Position numbers and translations under genes: made by a program. Below, one piece after another: positions 59,924-64,000 of a DNA stretch of 64,000 nucleotides; position 1 is the stretch's first letter, and each line of letters opens with the position of its first letter. This DNA comes from Anthopleura xanthogrammica (lineage: Eukaryota > Cnidaria > Anthozoa > Actiniaria > Actiniidae): positions 1,947,001 to 2,011,000 of the forward strand of contig OZ025215.1 in assembly GCA_964019055.1 (NCBI GenBank), in the 5' to 3' direction. The notes under the pieces are model-generated. The model saw only the letters and a program-made list of their open reading frames with translations, had not been told where the DNA came from and searched no databases.

Positions 59924-61108
59924 GACAATAATAATAATAATAATAATAATAGAAATAATAATAATGATAATAATAATAATAATAATGATAATATTACTGA
60001 CAATAATAATAATAATAATAGTAATAATAATAATGATAATAATTTTTAATATAATATAATGATAATAATTATAATAATAATAATATTAATAATAATAATA
60101 ACGACAGCAGTTATAATCGCAATTGTCATCATTATCACTACACTACCCTACCCTACCCTACCCTACCCTACCCTACCCTACGTCATGAGTTGCATGCGGA
60201 GGTACCACTAGTAATGAAACAAAAAATAAGCTAATAAGCAGGTTCATTTAGTTACACATTATATGTCATCAACCTCACAATTGACGGTGTATACCTCAGT
60301 AGGATTGGACGTTTCAGTAGAAGTAAGACATGGCTCATCATGCTGCAAAGGTAGATGTTCTAGCTGATCTTTTATGAACTTCTTGCATGGGTTACACATA
60401 ACTGAAAGTAAAACAGGACATGCTTTTTATTTTCTCGAGTCAAAAGTGAATGTAAATGTTATATATTAACTATGTGACTACTTACGCAATCCAACTTCGA
60501 CGCATTTTCCTGTCTTTATCATAATAAAATGCGCATCTTTGATAGTTAGAGTTTTAGTGCCTTTTGCTGTTGTCGATTTATGCGCTGCCACTTCAGCAGG
60601 TACTGCACATGTAACTTTTCTGGACCTCCAGCGAATGCCGTAGTCTGCTCTATGCCGTGGACATATTGTTATGGAGTGGTGTTTTTCCTCCAATGCAAAT
60701 ATACCTATCGTGTAGCAAAATGTCAATCAATCCTTTCAAGTTTCACTTTTATAAGTAACGTTACTATCGCTATACTATCGTGGTAATTATCAATATAGTT
60801 ATGATATATATTTTGCAAACTGTATAAGTTTTTAAGTTCAGAATAGTTCAGAAAATTTTTAACTGAGTTTGTAACAACTATTTCAAAGTCAAACATTGAT
60901 TACCTGCACGAGCAAGAAGCAATTTCGTCTCGTTGTCAATAGCCTCGCGGTCTGCGCCGATCTTGCAGAAGTTCAAGTGGTCAGTGATATCTCTTCTGCA
61001 CTCTTTCAACGTTACATAGATAACATGTTTGGGATAATCTGGACTTATTCCACAATTGCCAGGATTTTTTAAAAGCAAGGAGTAACCGCACGAACCGCAC
61101 GATGCCAT
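55190..61108 (-). CDS. Transposase of the TTAA element, six exons, 1169 aa
   Basis: Exons 60904-61108, 60486-60704, 60295-60401, 58756-59805, 57566-58574 and 55190-56109 sum to 3510 nt with all phases matching. Cysteine pairs near the N-terminus (CGSCGYS, CNPCKK) suggest zinc binding. Exon 5 holds the likely RNase H-like core: NDWAMKFLP (D about 642), FRQDNAGCYH (D about 725) and IDFSDPQGGKGAADR (about 753-766), a DDD/E-type arrangement. The C-terminal exon has a C2H2/C2HC-type finger (CPQEGC...DKHLSLEKC) and a basic region. It should bind the inverted repeats and move the element. There are no internal stops. The start is the second of two Mets (61123 and 61108) because it precedes the Cys-rich motif. 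Confidence 0.82.
56640..57472. repeat. Hexamer microsatellite (TTATCA)n, about 830 bp
   Basis: A perfect array in the last transposase intron, with degenerate ATT/ATC runs from 56170 to 56640 next to it. The Ile-Met and Leu-Ser open frames of about 277 codons are artefacts. Confidence 0.98.
57566..58574 (-). CDS. Transposase exon 5, catalytic core
   Basis: 1009 nt, phase 0-1, ending CCGAATAAAG|GTACGT. Contains DWAMKF, QDNAGCYH and DPQGGKGAADR. A CDH...DECCNQC cluster near its start may bind metal. Confidence 0.8.
58756..59805 (-). CDS. Transposase exon 4
   Basis: 1050 nt, phase 0-0. It ends at GGA GAT TAC AAG|GTAAAA rather than at the ORF stop (58648), because the next exon continues VHVSNSSRVADHC in phase. 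Acidic Ser/Thr-rich start, then a helical region of unknown role. Confidence 0.75.
59879..60110. repeat. (AAT)n microsatellite
   Basis: An imperfect trinucleotide run in the transposase intron after exon 3. Confidence 0.93.
60144..60180. repeat. (CCCTA)n pentamer, seven copies
   Basis: A short perfect pentamer array. It resembles but is not the animal telomere hexamer (CCCTAA). Confidence 0.9.
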
Positions 61109-61290
61109 CTTACTAGTGATCACCTACCTCACTAGACAACTCGGTTATAGTGAAGGTGCACTTGCGTAAGTACAAACATTGCACAAGCTGGACTAAAAAA
61201 AACTAATTGATCCAATTATAAACAGGAGACAATACCCTGGACATTTTGTTGCAGTTGTTACAAATAATCCCGCTTCCGACACCTATATCT

Positions 61291-61640
61291 ACGGTGGCTT
61301 ATAAAGGACTTCTTAAAGAGTGAGATAATTTTCTAAAAAGTGAATTTTCTGAGAAGCGAAGTCCATGGAAATCCATTGAAATGTCTTTGATTGACGGCCC
61401 ACTAAGTCCACGTCTAGAGGCGAGACGTTTTGTCTCGAACTGATCACAGTTTAAGATAACAATTATCTCACTTTTTAGAAAAAATATCTTACTCTTTAAG
61501 AAAAATTATCTCGTAGTTTTACAAAAATTATCTCACTTTTTAAGAAAAATTATCTCACTTTTTAGAAAATTATCTCACTCTTTAAGAAAAATTATCTCAC
61601 TTTTTAGAAAATTATCTCATGTCCTTTATAAACCACCGTA
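61291..61640. mobile_element. Small nested inverted-repeat element
   Basis: Ends ACGGTGGCTTATAAAGGAC and GTCCTTTATAAACCACCGT, with internal repeats of ATTATCTCACTTTTTAGAAA. It lies inside the large transposon just upstream of the transposase start, where a promoter would be expected. Confidence 0.7.
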
Positions 61641-61963
61641 TATGTCATCGCAAAAAAAAATGTATTTAAAAATAATAACAAAACAGTTATAAAAGTAAAT
61701 TGAGATTTTAAAAGTTTAACATTTTATTACAATGTTCACGTGATATGGCACATTTGTGATTTGTCATGCTGAGTGCTAGTGTTGAACCTTGAACACACAA
61801 TGAAACCAACAGCTACTTGGTCAGCAGATTATCAGATATTAACACGGATATCATATGCAATCTTGAATGAATGCATTGAATGAATCATACAAGATTCATA
61901 GTTAAAGTGCAATTATTAACAAGTAGCATTACAGACCAATACAGACCATTACCTTGTACACAT

Positions 61964-62943
61964 GTACTATATATAGACGACAATGGATGTCACACAATAT
62001 TATCATATGGTATACTAATAATTGCTTCAGTTCTAATTATTTGAGTGCATACAGAATTAAAACCTCTATAAAAGACAGATACGATCAATTTTAGAAGAGT
62101 GCTAATGTTAAATCCACAAAAAATACCATTCAACTATTGTACATGTCGGCTTATTTGTTTACATCTGTACTAGTTTGACATGAAATTCGTCTCATCGGCT
62201 TTTAATATTACTCCGGTTTCCGACTCACTTTAAAAAGCGGAAATGCCGTATATGCATTTCAAAATACATTCTTTGTATTTTAGATCATGAACCAATAAAA
62301 TTCAAGTCGAGGGAACCTTTTGAATGTAATTTCTTCGATGTACTATAGACGCGTTAAGCGTAACGCTTCGGTTGGCGTGACCCTTTAGCCGGATACACTT
62401 CACTTCAAACTTTGGTTTGTCAACACCAAACCACTTCGAGTCCAAGCATGAAACTTCTGTGAGATGACAAATAATAACCAGGCTTTGGCTGACAGTAATT
62501 TTTGTCTCGAAGTTTTAGGTACCAGGAAAGGTTTTTGGCCGTTAAACTTAGCCAATTTTCGCATGTTTTTCAAGACCACGAAAATGGGGTTCACAAAAAA
62601 AACTATAAAAAAATAAATAGCCAACTTAAAAACAAACTTTTAATGCAAAATCAAACTTTAAGAGTGTCTTAATATGTGAGAGAAATATTAGATTAATCGG
62701 TTTTATATTTAGCCGTCAGCAGTACCACAAAGTAAGCTTATAAATCAGTCAGTTCGGATGTGAAAATCGGCTAATTTACCGCCAAACCAAAATTTCGTAA
62801 AGATCGCCAGAAAAAAAATTCGCATCAACTTTTTAGTATTTTTCCCATGATAGGAACACTAAATGGGATCATTTGGTGAAATAAAAAAAAATTCGAATTT
62901 ATTCATCTGACTTGAGATTCTCGACTGTTACGGGCATCCGCTC
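61964..62943 (-). repeat. Right terminal inverted repeat of the transposon
   Basis: Inverse copy of 50662-51641. High similarity of the two arms suggests a recent insertion or arm-to-arm conversion. Confidence 0.92.
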
Positions 62944-63136
62944 TTAAGTCCTTCTTTCTCTGCTTCTACCTAGCTTGTCAGTTTTGTTGTATCAAAAGAA
63001 CAGGTTTCATCCACTTTTACAACAATAATCTGATAGGTCTTGATTTGTCCATTGATGTTAGAACTTTTCCAAACTGTGATGTTGTTCACTTCTGCTGTAA
63101 TGTTACCAACAAACCAAGCAACAGGAGCAGGTGGAG

Positions 63137-64000
63137 CTGTTAATAAATAAATAAGTTAACTTTTAAATTAAATAGTTATTCGCTTCGATCGTCTTCATTC
63201 GCAAAAATTGACTGATATTCACAAAACCAAAAACTTTGTCAAGATCTCAGTAAAGCTGAATCCGCCGGAATTGGATTTTATTTTTACAACTTTATTGGGC
63301 AATAGCTGTTAATATAATACATAAAAATAGTTTAAAGGAAAAGTAGATAAATAGAGATTACTTCATGGAAAGTGCGCGCGTACGGTTTTTATTCACGAGT
63401 TGTGAAGTTTTATGATACGAAACAACGAGTGAATAAAAACTGTACAAAGCACTTTCCATGGTGTTTTCTTTTTATTTTATTCATACCGAGATTTTCAATT
63501 TGGTTTGAATTAGAGACTATTTTAGTTTACAAAGTTTGTAAACAAAGCTCAGTTTCCAAACTAAAAATTATATTGCAATAATTCTTTATTTTACAACGCT
63601 GTTTTACAAGCATAATAAAAACTTATTCTTATTAAATTCTAATTCGGTTTCTAAGTTTAATCTTTTCAACTTCTAGGCTTTTAGTTTACACCATGAATGA
63701 TTGAGAAGGCTTACCGAAGTTTCTGTCGCCTTCTTACACGGCAAAGCTGCCTTTCAATTCCTCGTTGTTGTTTAATTAATACATTTTAAAGAACTTTTCG
63801 ACGAGATTTACATCTAGCTTTTCCTCCGCTCTACTATTGGTATTTCATCGATTTTCTCTTTGGTTTCGTCGTCTAAATTATATTTTCATCCATGTTTTGA
63901 ACTCAAACTTTCTAGTTTAGGTCTCACCGAAGTCGTCTTCTTACAAAAACATTTGAAGCTGACTTTCCTTGTTGTTGTTTAAGTTTTCAGTACTTTTAAA
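63137..64000. other. Gene D intron at the right edge
   Basis: By analogy with gene B, the FN3-6 exon should lie about 400 bp upstream of the membrane-proximal exon, but none was found in these 860 bp. A hairpin at 63364-63460 (CATGGAAAGTGC...) is probably an inserted MITE. Confidence 0.5.
63364..63460. repeat. Hairpin, MITE-like
   Basis: CATGGAAAGTG and TTTTTATTCAC on the left are mirrored on the right around a short loop. Confidence 0.65.

Larger units (their letters stand above)
50662..62943. mobile_element. 12.3-kb autonomous-type DNA transposon with TTAA target duplication
   Basis: Termini are GAGCGGATGCCCGTAACAG on both sides, flanked by TTAA at 50658-50661 and 62944-62947. It splits the membrane-proximal exon of gene D: removing the element and one TTAA restores alignment with gene B base for base. 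Terminal inverted repeats are about 980 bp. It contains one six-exon transposase gene. TTAA targets are used by piggyBac, Kolobok and some Sola elements. The transposase does not look like piggyBac to me, and I leave the superfamily open. Confidence 0.93.
48330..63136 (-). pseudogene. Gene D: receptor paralogue interrupted by a transposon, 5' part outside the window
   Basis: Exons: membrane-proximal 62948-63136 plus 50495-50657, with TTAA duplicated around the insert; microexon 50202-50214; stalk 49828-49872; membrane 49439-49537; tail exons 49235-49259, 48968-49001 and 48330-48686. Without the insert the first exon would be 356 nt and in phase, but it also has a TAG at 62970-62972 where gene B has TAC. 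The upstream discoidin/Ig/FN3 exons would lie to the right of the window. Downstream splice sites look intact, so the break may be recent. A haplotype without the insertion could still be functional apart from the stop codon. Confidence 0.85.

Noticed and set aside
60144..60180. Telomere-like repeat
   Set aside because: The unit is a pentamer (CCCTA), not CCCTAA, it has only seven copies, and it lies inside a transposon intron.
50662..62943. piggyBac assignment from the TTAA target alone
   Set aside because: Other superfamilies use TTAA, the inverted repeats are very long, and the core motifs do not match what I know of piggyBac.

Overview
The window looks like nuclear DNA of an animal, probably a cnidarian. 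It is AT-rich, the genes have many small exons with GT-AG introns, the domains are metazoan extracellular types (discoidin/F5-8C, Ig, fibronectin III), and inverted-repeat DNA elements and microsatellites are abundant. The clade is an inference; no rRNA, tRNA or mitochondrial marker is present.

The main content is a head-to-tail cluster of four paralogous receptor genes, all on the minus strand, named here D, A, B and C from right to left. Gene A (46881 to 26247) is complete. I could chain 23 exons whose splice phases all agree; they add up to 4356 nt, or 1451 residues. The predicted order is signal peptide, four discoidin domains, one Ig domain, three FN3 domains, a membrane-proximal beta domain like that of receptor tyrosine phosphatases, a short stalk, one membrane helix and a tyrosine-rich cytoplasmic tail with an ITAM-like pair (YxxL-x7-YxxL). 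No kinase or phosphatase domain is present. Gene C (11838 to beyond position 1) has the same head but at least six FN3 domains, and it runs off the left edge. Gene B (22573 to 12552) is a degraded copy: most of the discoidin/Ig region is gone and a 57-bp minisatellite sits at the deletion junction. It also has a frameshift and a destroyed splice acceptor before the membrane exon. Gene D (upstream exons beyond the right edge; tail ends at 48330) is cut in its membrane-proximal exon by a 12.3-kb DNA transposon and also carries an in-frame stop.

The transposon (50662-62943) has roughly 980-bp terminal inverted repeats and a TTAA target duplication. Its six-exon gene could encode a 1169-residue transposase with an RNase H-like DDE-type core and a C-terminal zinc finger, apparently with no inactivating lesion. 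Inside it are a 1.3-kb tandem duplication, an 830-bp perfect hexamer array and a small nested inverted-repeat element.

A recurring pattern is that tandem repeats and foldback elements in the receptor introns lie directly against exon edges. In two cases the repeat unit is itself an exon end: a 62-bp unit carrying a 5' splice site (21 copies in gene A, 5 in gene C) and a 70-bp unit carrying a 3' splice site (13 copies in gene A). Together the genes look like a rapidly evolving adhesion or immune-type receptor family that would signal through phosphotyrosine motifs. That function is inferred, not shown.
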